A stretch of DNA of 64,000 nt. It comes from Fomes fomentarius. Taxonomy: Eukaryota > Basidiomycota > Agaricomycetes > Polyporales > Polyporaceae. Made by a program: the position numbers and the translations under genes. The DNA is taken from NCBI GenBank assembly GCA_022606135.1, contig JABYQN010000006.1, positions 248,001-312,000 of the forward strand, given 5' to 3'. Position 1 is the first letter of the stretch; every line of letters begins with the position of its first letter. Positions 36,940-48,896 of the stretch are shown here, piece by piece. The notes under the pieces are model-generated. The model saw only the letters and a program-made list of their open reading frames with translations. It ran no database searches and was not told the origin of the DNA.

Positions 36940-38180
36940 ATAAGATAAGTGAGTAGTGTAACGTGAACGAACCGGTAGTGTCGATGCCGGGGCTATCCGC
37001 AAGTCCGGAATAGGTAATGCTAGCGCTCGTCCCTACCCTACACACATGAGCAGCCACAACGATAGGCATAGGTACAGTCCGAGTGAAATTTTTGGCTTCA
37101 AGTGCATTTTGCTCAATTGCATCGAACACCATAGGTTCTTTCAACCATTTGTGACCAGTTCTGACGTCTTACGCAGCGATGTCTGACTCGTTTATTTTCG
37201 CAGCAGTGAGCGCTGAAGTGCACACAATCGGTCCCTGAGTAAGTCTATCGTGTACTCATCCTGAGATAGCTGGGACAGTGCCCTAGAGCTTTGAATCAAA
37301 TGAAGGTGGCCCGCCACCTCCTGCTGACGCGATAGTCGCCCGAAACGAATGCTTTGCGGTGGAATGTCCCAGTCTTCGAGCCTGCTACGAGCGTCCTTCA
37401 GAGGACTTGCTATACAGACCCTAGTTCCGCACGATGTTCCGACGAGTTGACGAGCTATCTGGCAGGCTGCTCGATCACGGAGAGTTTGCGCTACTCGTCC
37501 GTTGCAATCCCTCTCCTTTGTCGGCGTGCTCATTAGAAGCTCGCCTCATTAGAGCTCGCCGCAGTGGATACATCTGCGTCCGGTGAGTCGTCGAGCACTT
37601 CCACGAGAGCAGCCGCTGCCGGATAGTGGCTAATTTACGCGACGTCTGAGTATCGGCATGCAGGGATGTGGTTGGCGTAACCTTGCTTGGCTGCGCGTCA
37701 CTAGAAACAGTATTTAATTCACCACAAAAACTCGTCGGTCAATATATGGTAGTGAAGATACAATATCAGACGTGTACTGTGCGTCTTTCTCCCAACCACC
37801 GGGCACTGCCAGACCGAACTTGAATTTGTCCTCCTTGTCGCCCAACCTCCAGCCAAGTCATAGTCCATCCATCCTGCCAGTGAGGATGTCACGCTGCCAT
37901 TACGACGGTAGTACTCTGAATCAGAAAAGCCCCCCATCGAAGGTCCCCTGTAAATGGCCTCGCGGTGATTCCTTTCGACCTCGAGTAGCTGCACGTAAGT
38001 GCGCGCTGTCGTCGGGAAGCTGTCTTGCTCACACGCCCTGCCGTACGTGGACCCTCGCCCCGCCGAGGAAGTAAACTCGCCCCCCTCGCGCAATGCGGGC
38101 CAGTGTGCACGTGGTGCATCCCTCGGCCTGGTCCTCCGCTATCCCGCCCGTAGTCTTCCAAACTCCATTCCACTGGCACG
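36940..38180 (-). pseudogene. Possible decayed minus-strand gene, unit 2 copy
   Basis: Minus-strand pieces AIYRGPSMGGFSDSEYY, GSVTSSLAGWMDYDLAGGWA, EDWDIPPQSIRFGRLSRQQE and EAKNFTRTVPMPIVVAAHV. The longest open stretch is about 124 codons (37719-38093). Better preserved than the unit 1 copy but still not assemblable into one gene. No family recognised. Confidence 0.3.
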
Positions 38181-39405
38181 CGAAGCGCAGTGTCGGAGGA
38201 AGCATACTAAAGGAAGACCCTGGGTGGCTCCGCATCGGGTCCGGCTCGGCGGAGGAAGAGATTGAACAGGACAACTCACCTGAGCCCTCACGGGCCTCAG
38301 TAGTCGGCGCTGTGAGCGCTGGATACGGTTGCCTCCGTAGAGGTTCGTGAGCCCTTCTACACGTTCCGGGTAGTCGACATACCGATAATCAGAGATTATA
38401 GGCTGACTACGCGCGGGTTATTAAATTGCCGCGTCAGTGTAATAGACGCAAGAAGAAATTGCTACTCCGAAAATGTGAGTGAACCTCTGGCAGCGCTACG
38501 ACGCGGATCCGAGGCACGAAATCTTGAAGTCGTAGTAGTCGGCTACGCGGAATAGAGATTGTCGGATGAGTGAGTGAGTGAGAAAGACTCTTGTATTAGA
38601 GTGACCTGGGGACCTGGAAGCCCCGAGCAAGTAGTGGGACAATAAGCGGTGGGCATCTACTTCACAGCTGTCGTCGTAACCGGGTGCAGACTGAGACGTC
38701 TGTGTCGTACTCGGAAATAGCCGGCGATCAAGCGCCTGTGCGCTTAATCACGACTCAATGGCCACCGACAGACTACATAAAATATTCATGACTTCCCCCA
38801 CGACGGCCGGCGATGAACTACATTGAGCATTTCCACCAAATGATATTTAGACGATGGATTTAAGTACTCTATTCATTTCTCTGACCGATCGATCTGACTT
38901 GCATCGTGCCATTTACAACGGAGACTATCGTTCGTACGCGACCAGCAAAGAACGAGACTCGAGAACGGTGCTGTGACGCTCTTCGACCAATTTCTTCCTT
39001 TCGCCTGTGGCGTTGACATGATTGACACCGTGCACTGTACCATATGACCTGGTCAGTGCGGGTTTAGTACTACCAACCTGAGGTGTGCAAGTAACACCTT
39101 CGACCTTGGATTCTCCTTCTGCCGTTTGAGAACCTGAGACGCTACTGATGTCAATGGAACATGCTCTCTCGTAGCATTTTTTTATAATGGAGGCTTCTAG
39201 CTGGTAACGAGACAACCATGGGGTGACGTTTAGCTAGTAATCTCCTAAACCCAGCGAGCTCAATCACGTCACGGCCCTGTTCTCGCTCATTCCACACGCC
39301 AAAGATCTCTCCGGGCGCATTCTGATGGTACGTGTGCACCACATGGTACTCACTCACCTACTGTTGGCATACGACTCATCGACACGCTCAACGGCATGCT
39401 CGAGA

Positions 39406-39411
39406 TATAAA
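39406..39411 (+). promoter_or_regulatory. TATA box of M35 gene 3
   Basis: tataaa, 94 bases before the ATG, the same spacing as gene 2. Confidence 0.6.
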
Positions 39412-39499
39412 GGCTGCCTATCGACAACGGGGAGGGCACAGACTCTCGAGTTGCAGTCTCCCCACCCCTCAGTCCCCAGTTGCACTTGAACCACCAGCC

Positions 39500-40965
39500 A
39501 TGTTCTCTATCGCCCTCGTAACCCTCGCCATCTCCGGCACCCTCTCCTTCGCCACCCCGGCCAAGCGTGCGCCCGCCCTCGAGGTTTCGCTCACTGGTTC
39601 GTTTGTCCCTCGGCCTTTCACCTCTGCTATCCTCGTGCTCGTAACTAACAGACACCCTCTATAGCACCGGCCGAGGTTCACTCGATCGATGATATCAAGC
39701 TCACCGCCGCTGTGACCAACACGGGCTCCGAGGCAGTCAAGGTCCTCAAGTATGGCACCGTGCTCGACAATCAATTTCCGACGCGCTCGTTCGCCGTCAG
39801 CAAGGACGGCATCGCCGCGAACTTCACTGGTATCAAGCTCCAGCTCGATCTCGAGGCCCTCGATGACTCTGCCTACGTGACCATCCCCGCTGGCGAGACG
39901 GTTGTCATTGAGCACGATGGTGGGCATTTCTTTCACTGTATGCTGCATGGATGCTGACGGCGTCCCTGGTGTTTATTTGCAGTTGCCCCTCTTTTCAACT
40001 TCGAGGCGCTCGGCACGGGTACCTTCGAGTTCGAGCCGGTTACCGACTTCCAGTACATCGAGGCCGATGCGAAGCCCAACGCGTACCAGGTGTCTGCGAA
40101 GAACGTCAAGGTTAACGTCAAGGACGACGTTAAGAAGCGCGAGCTCAAGGCTCTGGAGAAGCGCGCCGCCGTCTCTTGCTCCAACAGCAGCCAGAACAGT
40201 TTCATCAGCGCCAGGCAGGCTTGATAACGCCTTTCAACCCCTCGGTGACTGACCAATGTATCTCTAGCTACTCGGAGGGCAAGTCGCTCGCGTCAATCGC
40301 TGCTAATTACATCTCCAGCCGCGGTGCGGACTCGCTCTTCAAGTCCTACTTCGGCACGGGCTCGGTATGTACCCGTCTCTGTTGTGACTACATGTTCACT
40401 CATAGGATGTTCATAGACTACCACCGTCCTCAACGTCTTCGCTGTAAGATTTTTTCCTCACGCACTCGTACGCATCAGCTGACCTCGTCCACAGGCCGCT
40501 GCCAACGAGAACTCCAGCAGCCGCACGCTTAACTGCGCCGACCCCGTCGGCGCCTGCAAAAACGGTGTTATTGCTTACACCGTGACTTCCACCACTAACA
40601 TCTAGTGCGTCTCCTGACCTATGCTCGCAATATCGAGCAGTGTATTGATGCATTGTTAGCTACTGTTCGATCTTCTACAACGAGGTCACGTCGAGCCGTC
40701 TCTGTAGTGACACCACCATCGCGGCGCGGAACATCCGTGGCGGCACAACCCTCCACGAGCTCACGCACGCTCTCTCGGGTACTATCGATGTTGGCTACGG
40801 CTGCGCGTTCGACCAGAACCTGGGCCAGACGAACCCCAGCCAGGCGGCACGCAATGCTGACAACTACAATGTTTGTCCTCTACGTTTTGTTTGATCACGA
40901 GCTTGACTTACTAAGGATGGTTGCAGTGCTTCGCCACTGAAGTTTTCAAGAACACTCAGTGCTGA
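39500..40965 (+). CDS. Secreted M35 metalloprotease, copy 3
   Basis: Same architecture as copies 1 and 2. Start MFSIALVTLAISGTLSF; propeptide ends LEKR before AAVSCSNSS; active site HELTHALSGTIDVGYGC (about 40765-40815). The final exon diverges to CFATEVFKNTQC with TGA at 40963-40965. One exon is shorter than in the others, with TVTSTTNI replacing the TSTSSN stretch of copies 1 and 2. The frame is open, so it is probably functional. Its 3' end lies 248 bases from the convergent MTAP stop. Confidence 0.92.
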
Positions 40966-41212
40966 ACGAGTCAGTCGTTGAAAGAGCGATGTTCGGTACT
41001 AGCTCAACCGGTTACGACTGACGAAGGCTCTCGGTGAATATCAATTGTCAATATCAATGCTTCTGTACTCCGGATTGTAGAGAATGAGTTGTAACACTAC
41101 AATTGCTCGATGATATGCCCATGGTGCACCCCTGAACTGTCTTCTGCCTGTCCAGTATGTGTGAGTCTAATATGCATCGTTCTCCAAGCGGTGAGAGTGT
41201 CCTGTCGAGGCT

Positions 41213-42465
41213 CTAGAAGTACGTAGGCAGGATGTACTTCAGCTTCTGCCTGTCCACGTCCTTCTGCTGCTCGGACCGCGGCATAATCGAGAACTGCATC
41301 GAGCCGACCTCTTCAGTGAGGATGTCACCCTCGGCCGCGGCTTCATGCAGCTCTTCGAGGACGACAGCTGCCACGTGCCGCGAGAGTTGCGCATTCGCGT
41401 GCAGAGTCTTGATTACCTCTGCAGCGGTGACGGCCGACTCGTTCTCGCGCCACGAGTCATAGTCAGTGACAGTCGCGATCAGGGCGTATCTGCACAATGA
41501 GAAGAGGACTAAGCAAAGGGAAAATGGGAGAGCAAAGAGGGATGAAGAACACGCACCCAAGCTCCGCCTCGCGAGCGAGCTTCGCCTCCGGGAGCACACT
41601 CATGTTGATGATGTCGCCGCCCCAGAGGCGATACATCTTGCTCTCGGCGCGAGTCGAGAACTGCGGGCCCTCCATGCACACGACCGTCTTGCCCGTGTGG
41701 AGCTTGGGTTTCGCGCCGCGGGGCGCATTGGCCTCTCCAGATTCTTCGACGACTTTGCGCACGCGCGACTCGAGCCACTTCAGGAGCTTCTTCGCGAAGG
41801 GGTCCCCGAAGGCGGCGTGGGCGACGATGGACGTGTCGTCGAAGAAACTCGCGGGGCGCACGCCCTTGGTGCGGTCGATGATCTGGTCCGGGAGGACGAA
41901 GTCGCCCGGCGCGAGCTCTTCGCGAAGAGAGCCGACGGCGGAGAAGGCGAGGATGGCGCGGACGCCCAGTGACTTGAGCGCGGCGATGTTGGCGCGCGAG
42001 GGAACGGACGAGGGCGGGATGGTGTGTCCGACGCCGTGGCGTGCGAGGAAGGCGACCTTCGTGCCCGAGGGGAGAGCTGCGATCGTGATCGGAGAGCTGG
42101 GGAAGCCCCATGGCTGTAGATGCATTCTATCAGCGCCAAGACTTGGATGCACGGAGACCGCGATCTCCGTACCGTCTCCGGGTTGACATGTTTCCTGTCA
42201 GTCATGTTAGAAAGAAATTTGGACTAGCATGGCCCGAGGAACAACTAGAGTGCGTACAGAAACGTCAGGTTGTCGAGGTGGTACAAACCACTCCCTCCAA
42301 TCACGCCAATAAGGACTGAAAGAATAACAGTGTCAGTCGAGTGCTGGAAATTCTGTGGTTAAACTGGATCGTGCAAGCGATACATCCTCCGATCGTCGCG
42401 TAGATAGAAGGATAATTCGGATCTCACAGATCTGAATGCTCACCGTTCTCGTCGTTTGCGCTCAT
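41213..42465 (-). CDS. S-methyl-5'-thioadenosine phosphorylase (MTAP)
   Basis: Splits methylthioadenosine, a polyamine-synthesis by-product, into adenine and methylthioribose-1-phosphate for methionine salvage. The start MSANDENG (42465) splices to [19 protein letters not shown] with the phosphate-binding GGSG. Later come [20 protein letters not shown], a [10 protein letters not shown] block, [35 protein letters not shown], and after the last intron VTDYDSWRE, which corresponds to the TDYDCW block of eukaryotic MTAP. The length fits the family. Divergently arranged with the gene at 42802, sharing a promoter region of about 340 bases. Confidence 0.95.
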
Positions 42466-42801
42466 GTTTTTCTCGAGGGTGCGTGGAGGACGCAAAGAGA
42501 TGCGAGCACGACGGTGGAAGAGAAACCGAGGAGGGGCTGTCGTCGGATACTTATAGGCAGGGACCCATCGATGAGGTGATATCAAAGTTGGAAGCATAAA
42601 TAGGCGCTCAGAGGGCTGTTGCGTTCCTTCTCGACCATCGCGCAATCCCTCAGCTGAGCTAGCATCTGTTTGGGCAGCACTTCTCACTGTTCAGGATCCA
42701 AGAATTGAACTCAGCTGTTTTCTGAGCGCTCTGGTGAGTCTAATGAACCAAACCAAGGTTCACACAATCCACGGAGGGGCTGATGGCTCTACACTTCGGA
42801 G
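42466..42801. promoter_or_regulatory. Bidirectional promoter region
   Basis: 336 bases separate the divergent starts of the MTAP gene (minus) and the DUF6697-like gene (plus). No clear TATA box on either side. Confidence 0.5.
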
Positions 42802-44722
42802 ATGGCAATATACAAGACGGAGGACGTTGATGTCAAATATAACTCGACACTAGAATCGGAGGACAAGGTGAATCTCGTTTCCTTCGTTCTTGAGTCGTTC
42901 TGCCAAAGGTACAGATTACTGATATACCTTCCCGCGATTCTTAGGCGACTACAAGTGGTTCGATATCCGCCATAGTTTCCCATTCTCAAGCAGTTTCAGC
43001 TGTACAGAAGGTTGGGTCGACGATCAAGGATCGCGAGGCGGACAGCCGCGCATTGCACCTCCGACCCATCAGGCAATTTGTCATACCGACGAAAGAGGAG
43101 CTGGATGACAAGCCCGTTGAGGACCAACCCCTCCCGCAAAACAACGAAGACGATGAAGCAATGTCCCAAATTGAGGTAGGAAATATTGTTGATGTTGAGA
43201 CGAGCGTTGATGTATGTTGTAGATTGAACCAGCCCACGTGGCGACCCAGGAGGTATCCCACCCGACGAGAGCTTCGCCATCCACGCTGACATCTGGGCCC
43301 AACTCCATCACACGAGATGGACGGATGCTCGCGAAGATAGAAGTAGTGCTACCGCATTGGGAAGACGTCCGCCAACGCAAGTCGCGCCGAGCGGCTTCGC
43401 CCGGCGTGAGACAACCGGTGGACGTCAGTGCGCGTGACCCTGTTAGGGGTGAACATCGCGCGCGGGAGGGATCCCGGTTCGAACAACTCGTCAAGCTTGA
43501 GCAGCATGATCCTGCGGAAGTCGCTCACGCACTTCGTGAGGCAGTGGAGGAGATGAACAACGTGAGCCATTGTGGTCGACTGACGCTTATGCTATTCGTG
43601 GTTCATTGCTGAATATGATCTTCGCGTACAGCCTGATGTCAAGATTAAGAAAGAGGCTGTCTTAAGTGATGACGCCCTCTTGGATGCTCTTACCTGGGAA
43701 GGTATCAATCACCGCTACCCCATCCCCGTTACTCCCGATATCGCAGAATACGGCTTCGATCGCAAATACATCTCACATCTGTACGGAGGGAACAATCAAG
43801 AAGTCTCTCCGTCTCCGGCCGAAGAAAAGCTGAATTGGCACGGACTCAACGACTGGCTCTTCCTCCGCCCCGACTACAATCCCCACGCGCCCACGCGCCC
43901 TGGCCGTTCGGGGCTATATTTCAGTAGCATAAGCAGGCACATCATCTGGCAGGAACCACAGCGGACGTTCGTCCAGTTCAAGCCTTCACATTGGGTCTAC
44001 ATGGGACAATACGACGTTAAGCCCAGAGGGACACTCACCACGGATGCGTGGAAAGAACAGAAAGCACACGTGAGCATGGATTACGCACTCCTCTCCTCCG
44101 CCACTGTCCTAATATCAAGCGTATATGTAGGTCAAACGGGCATGGGTGACGGCTATCCTATCTATGGGCTGGGGAAATGAGATATGCACTCGCATATGGC
44201 TACGAAAACAGTACGGTGACGACTACGAAGCTACGAAAGAAGACTACAAGGGTGGGACTTCCATCAAGCAAGTTCGTGCCGCTCTCACGGAGCACGACGT
44301 CACCAGTGCGTTTGAGCAGGGTATCGAAGTGAGTGCAATGATGCTCACATCCGTAGTCTTAGATTGCTTACGCTCCACCTTGTTTTCAGGAAATCGGCTT
44401 ATACACGATGAAATGTGTTGGCTATGACGAAGACTTCATACGCGTACTCGCTCGTAATGCGCCGAGATGGGCAGCTGAGCAAGCTGGGCAGAGGAAAGAG
44501 AAGAAGGGCGCGGGAAGGGGGAAGGATAAGAGCAGCGGCGGCACTGGGACCAAGCGCAAGCCCATCGACGTCGACTTGAGCTTGGGCTCGGAGTCGCATC
44601 CCGATGTGGGCGAAGCCTCCGAGATGGTGGAAGAGCCACTGCCGCAAGTGACGGAAGGCACTCCGAATCACGCTTTTAGGCGTTCGACACGTTCTCGAGT
44701 CAAGCGCATGCGGACTTCGTGA
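42802..44722 (+). CDS. DUF6697-like basidiomycete protein
   Basis: Start MAIYKTEDVDVKYNSTLESE, with an intron near 42870-42946 and another at about 43174-43218 joining AMSQIE to IEPAHVATQEV. Further introns lie near 43562-43632, 44065-44140 and 44330-44390. The N-terminal half is charged and likely disordered. The C-terminal domain carries LNDWLFLRPDYNPHAPTRPG, RSGLYFSSISRHIIWQEPQR, FKPSHWVYMGQYDV and, after the last intron, MKCVGYDEDFIRVL. I associate this order (WLFxRP, GLxFSS, WxYxGxYxV, CVGFDE) with the basidiomycete family DUF6697; this is from memory. The tail is basic and Gly/Lys-rich (KKGAGRGKDKSSGG) and may be a nuclear signal. Function unknown. Confidence 0.75.
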
Positions 44723-45143
44723 AGCATGCCCTGGGCTAGTAGGTGACTAATACACAATCCACTCACGGGTATAATGCACATTGATTGACATACATATATG
44801 TGTGGGCCAAGAGAGAGAATACTGACTGAAGCACCGTGCTGAGGACGAATATGAAGGAGTGTACCACTGCATTTTCGCTGAAGCGGATGATGAGCAGAGT
44901 TCTTGACTGGACCTGGAGACGATCATTGCCCATCGGTTGTCCGTGTTACAAAGACATCAGTGGATAGGTTTTGGGTTTGGGGCTGGGGCAGTAGGAGTGA
45001 CACCTTCCAGCCTCTACTTGCTACCCTACTCTACAGCCTGGTCACCGGACTCTATGACATACCATACCTGCTGCCTATGCACTTTACTATGCAGACCACG
45101 GTCCACCCATGACTCTTGTATGCTATTTTTTAGCCCTTTCCAT
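44723..45143. other. Intergenic between convergent 3' ends
   Basis: About 420 bases, no gene seen. Confidence 0.55.
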
Positions 45144-47790
45144 CTACGGAGTCTCCCTGAATCCCAACAGGAACTCCATTATCTGGAAGGCAGCCTGCGC
45201 AAGCATCACCCATCAGCCCAATCTCATGTAGCGAGTGGGACAGTTGCGAACTCACCCTAGGAGAGAATTGCGGAACCCTATGGCGCATCCACAGTTCCAT
45301 GGAGGTCAGTTATCGCGATCAGCGCACAGGTCGCAGAGAAGCACGCACATGTGTCCACTGAGCGCGACCTCGTAGTACGTCAGCCCGCGCTCGGTGTGCG
45401 TGTGTCCAAGCGCGCCCATGCCGTCGACGACGAAGCTGTCGTTCTGGATCGGCGTCTGGAAGCCCTGCAGGCCGTTCCCTGCATTAAAGCGGAGTCACCG
45501 GTCACCTCTGAATCAGCACACCGACATCCCACACATATTGGGATATTGGGGGGGGGGGGGAGAGTATGGCACGTACAGGTCATGTTCTGGATGACGATCC
45601 GCGTCCCCTCCGCGATCAGGATGAAGTCCGCCAGGCCGTGCACGATCACCGACCGCGCGCTCTTCTCGATCGCGTTCGGGAGCACGGTGAACGCGGGCGG
45701 CAGCGAGCGGTCCCCGCGCGGGAAGACTCTGACGTCGGAGCACTCGGCCCACGTCACGTTCGCGGGGGCGTGGATGACAGCCTGGACTTCGGGGCGGTCA
45801 AAGTATATGGGGGACTGTTGCTGGAAGAACGAGCCGGGGAAGCCGAGGACGTCCCAGAGGATGGGCCACTGTGTGGTTGGGGTGGGCGGGGGATGCGTCA
45901 GCGAGGAAGGATACATTGGGGACTCGGTGAGGGTGATATTACGCACGGTGTCGAAGATGCGGTAGATGTTGAACGCGGGGTTCACCGTAACGGCCGCGTC
46001 GAAGATCGTGTCCCAAACGTCGCATCCGCGGTCGGCTTCCGTGCTCTTTCCCGGGAGGGGAAGGAGGCCCTTGGGCGGGTAGGTGACGTGCTTCTCAAAG
46101 TAGTTTGCGTAGTTGCACCGCGCGGCGGTAGAGTCAAGCTCTGCGAGGAACGACTGGCTGTTTGGTGCAAAGCACTCGTTGTCATCACGGAACTCGAGTG
46201 CAGAGAGGGGAGGAGAAGGACGCACTTGAACGCGAAGACATTTTCGTACTTGTGCACGAAGCTGACAGCGGGAATCTGTTCCTGGACAACGTCCCACCCG
46301 AGGACGGCTATAAAGGGTTACCATGTTGTGAGACCTGCGATCGATAGACTGGACTGTGACACTCACGGTCCGCGACGAAGAATCCAGTCAGGTTCAGGTC
46401 GAGAGAGCCAGGATGTTCGTAGATGTAGTTGGCGAGGTCTGCGCCGAACGTATCAGCGCCGCCCTCTTTCACATAGACTTGCCCTAGGATTTTCACTCAC
46501 AAGGCACGTACATGCCTGCATACTACCCTTCCTGGTTAGCATCACCGAGATATGCATATGACAAGAGAAAGATCACGTACACTCTCGCCCGAAAGATGGA
46601 ACTTCTTACCCTTCAGCTCGGAGAACACGTCCAAGAACTGCTGCAGGAATCCGACGATCTGCGCCGCGACGTCGTCTTCATTCTATTTGGTTGTTGGCCG
46701 CGGTTGAGTCATGGTGATGCCAAAGTCAGTGCTGTTCGGGGAGACTCACGGTCGCGTTGGGTGTTCCCACAGAGAAGCCAGTGCCGACAGGCTGCTCAAG
46801 GTAGAGAATGCTGGACAGGTTCGTCCAGCTCCACTCGTTCTGAATCGGATGCGCCTGACCCAAGTTCCATTGGAACGGCTATACGAACGCGCGAACGAAT
46901 CAGTACCTCAAGCCCGGTAGTAGAGTTGGTACTTACACCGTTCTCCTGCAACAGTCCTTCGAGAGACGAGCATCCAGGGCCACCATTTGTCCTGGAGACA
47001 GACACAAAGTTCGCACAGGGCGTCAGCTGACCGCGATTCCTGGACCCTCACAAGCGCGGCACTATGTCGGCGGCCAGAGAACGAGGACGTACCAGAAGAT
47101 AAGGTCGTCCAGACTGCCTTGCGGGCCGGGCGGGAAGAACCAGAAGAACAACTGCGACAACAATGTGGCTCGCCGTCAGCCTGTGCATCACGCAATTGAG
47201 CGAATATTGAGCGACAGAAGAGAAGAACAGAACACGCGGTATGCCGTTTGCACCGTGGGCAGTCCACTTCCACGCTGGGGCGCTGCCCACATGGACCCAT
47301 CCGTCGGACGCAAATTGCTACCCGGTTCAAGAACAGCAAGGGGAAGAATGATGTACAGACCTTGCGAGACTCGTTCGGGTCGCTGCTGATAGGGAGAAGT
47401 CCGGACCAGCTGGGGCCCACGTCCCAATCGACGTCAGGGATCGTCGTCCCGTCCACATAGAACTCTGAGAGCAAGGGGTGCGCGATGCCGCAGAGGTGGT
47501 CAGTTCCGGCTGCGGCGACGCAGACATGCGCGCGCGCGCAGTGCGCAGCCTGCAGCAGCCTAGGTATAAGGTTAGGGAGTAGGCCGCAACTTACCAGACG
47601 CGCGCGGGTTCTTGAACGTTATGTTCTTCACGCCGCTGCCGCCTGCGCTGGGTGCGCGCGGGAGTGTGGCGCGGACGCGGGCGGCAGCTTGGGCCTGTTT
47701 TGCGTGCAACTCGGCCTTGGACATCATGCGCGCACTCGCAGTGGCCAGTGCGAGTAGCGGAAGGAGCGCACGGACAACCGCGCGCAACAT
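45144..47790 (-). CDS. Serine carboxypeptidase (peptidase family S10), secreted or vacuolar
   Basis: Removes C-terminal residues from peptides. The start at 47790 encodes a signal peptide (MLRAVVRALLPLLALATASA). Motifs in order: FYVDGTTIPDVDWDVGPSWSG, LFFWFFP, TNGGPGCSSLEGLLQENG, EQPVGTGFSVGTP, then the nucleophile in LSGES, whose codon abuts an intron (about 46588) with YAGMYVP on the next exon. The catalytic Asp is in HGLADFILIAEGTRI (about 45620) and the His in LSGHM, spliced to VPQFSPR. The last exon encodes AAFQIMEFLLGF and stops at 45144. About a dozen introns. All triad residues are present. One intron near 45550 carries a run of 13 C on this strand. Confidence 0.9.
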
Positions 47791-48896
47791 GTCGACGGTG
47801 GAGGGGGCCGGGGCCGGAGCTGGGAAAGAGAACGTTGGTTGCGGCTGAGGGCATATTGCGCAGGTTTTATATGTGGTACAGGCGTGGCTTTGAGAAGTTA
47901 CAGAAGGAGATCCTGCTCCGTCCCGATCATACATGCATCATTCCGTTTCGAAGGCTCATATGAAGATACAAGGGGCCGTCTCGCTTCGTGAATGGTCCTT
48001 ATCGCTCTATTTCTGGCCAGCGCAACGTGCAATGTGGTCTACGAGGTCACTTGTCGCTGTTGCATGAGGGAGTGCGGCCCATTTTTCTGCGACATATCAT
48101 GCGTGCAATCAGTCTCCGGGATTAGATCCAGGAGGGTCGTAACCGAGCCATTTGATCTTGCAGTAGCAGTACTACTGTCATTGCTTATACTCGAGAAGTA
48201 GTGAGGCCAAAACATAGACGGTTGTGTCATGAGTACGCAGGGATCTAGCTCGTGAGGGTTTTCTAAGCAGACACAGTGGTGTGTGGGTAGCAAGTTGGCT
48301 GCTAGCGGAGGCTTAAGCGAAACTTGAATTCTTGTGGTATCTCGCGAGTAATATTAGTCCTGGGCAGTCTCAGCGTATATGATGAGCACATACACTGACG
48401 ACTCGAACATAGGGTGAGGGTAGGGGTTGAACCTAAGTAGTACTGTACACGGCGTGGTCAGATCGAGATAAGGAGTACATGAGCGCTTATAACATCATCT
48501 CCACTTGACTCCGTCTTCATCTTGAGGCTACTACATACTGGGGAACGATGGTCAAACGAATGGCATATGATCTAACAGAACTCAGAGCGTGGTATCTGGA
48601 CGTTGACCTTGTACGTACTCGCTCATGATGTCTAACCTTGAGATTCAAGATGCGTACTAAGTTAACGTTTACGCAGGCTCTGACTCTTCCCGTCAAGCCT
48701 CGTCTCAATTTACCCACCCTGCGAGCTGCAGCACAAGAACTGCTACCACACTCTTAGCACGCGGTGGCGTTGCAGTGGAAGAGACCACCCACATCGAACG
48801 CATCTGCTGCAGACTCCGGACATTCAAGTTGGAACCTCATATAGAGGCATACGTTTTACACCAGATACTCCCTCACCCCTCATTCATTCCTGCCTT
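47791..48896. other. Intergenic, divergent promoters; possible micro-gene inside
   Basis: Between the carboxypeptidase start and RdRP copy 2. Apart from the two-exon micro-ORF at 48548-48757 nothing was recognised. Confidence 0.5.
48548..48757 (+). CDS. Possible two-exon micro-protein (47 residues)
   Basis: Exon 48548-48610 (MVKRMAYDLTELRAWYLDVD then L) joins in phase 0 across a 66 bp GT-AG intron to exon 48677-48757 (ALTLPVKPRLNLPTLRAAAQ then ELLPHS and a stop). Both exons are whole codons with a clean donor (gtacgt) and acceptor (acgcag). It could be a genuine small gene, a remnant of a larger one, or chance. No family recognised. Confidence 0.3.

Larger units (their letters stand above)
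36234..39499. other. Spacer of duplication unit 2 and upstream region of M35 gene 3
   Basis: Parallel to the unit 1 spacer. No intact gene. 36940-38180 resembles 32290-33470, and 38790-39080 resembles 29310-29600. Confidence 0.55.
28590..41165 (+). repeat. Tandem segmental duplication array carrying three M35 genes
   Basis: The three protease ATGs lie at 30063, 34745 and 39500, a period of about 4.7 kb. Similarity extends well beyond the genes. Upstream, the strings ccgatcgatctgacttg and accatatgacctggtcag or close variants recur. Downstream, ttctgtcttcygcctgtccagtacctgtgagt occurs near 31730 and 36410, with a shorter version near 41140. Units 1 and 2 also share about 1.2 kb at 32.3-33.5 and 36.9-38.2 kb. 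The third unit is cut short about 50 bases before the MTAP gene. Confidence 0.8.

Noticed and set aside
41497..42186. 229-codon plus-strand ORF
   Set aside because: Antisense shadow of the main MTAP exon.
43460..43490. Possible tRNA T-arm (ggttcgaac)
   Set aside because: No acceptor or anticodon stem pairs around it, and it lies inside an exon of the DUF6697-like gene.
45566..46561. 331-codon plus-strand ORF
   Set aside because: Antisense to the serine carboxypeptidase exons, which carry the complete S10 motifs.
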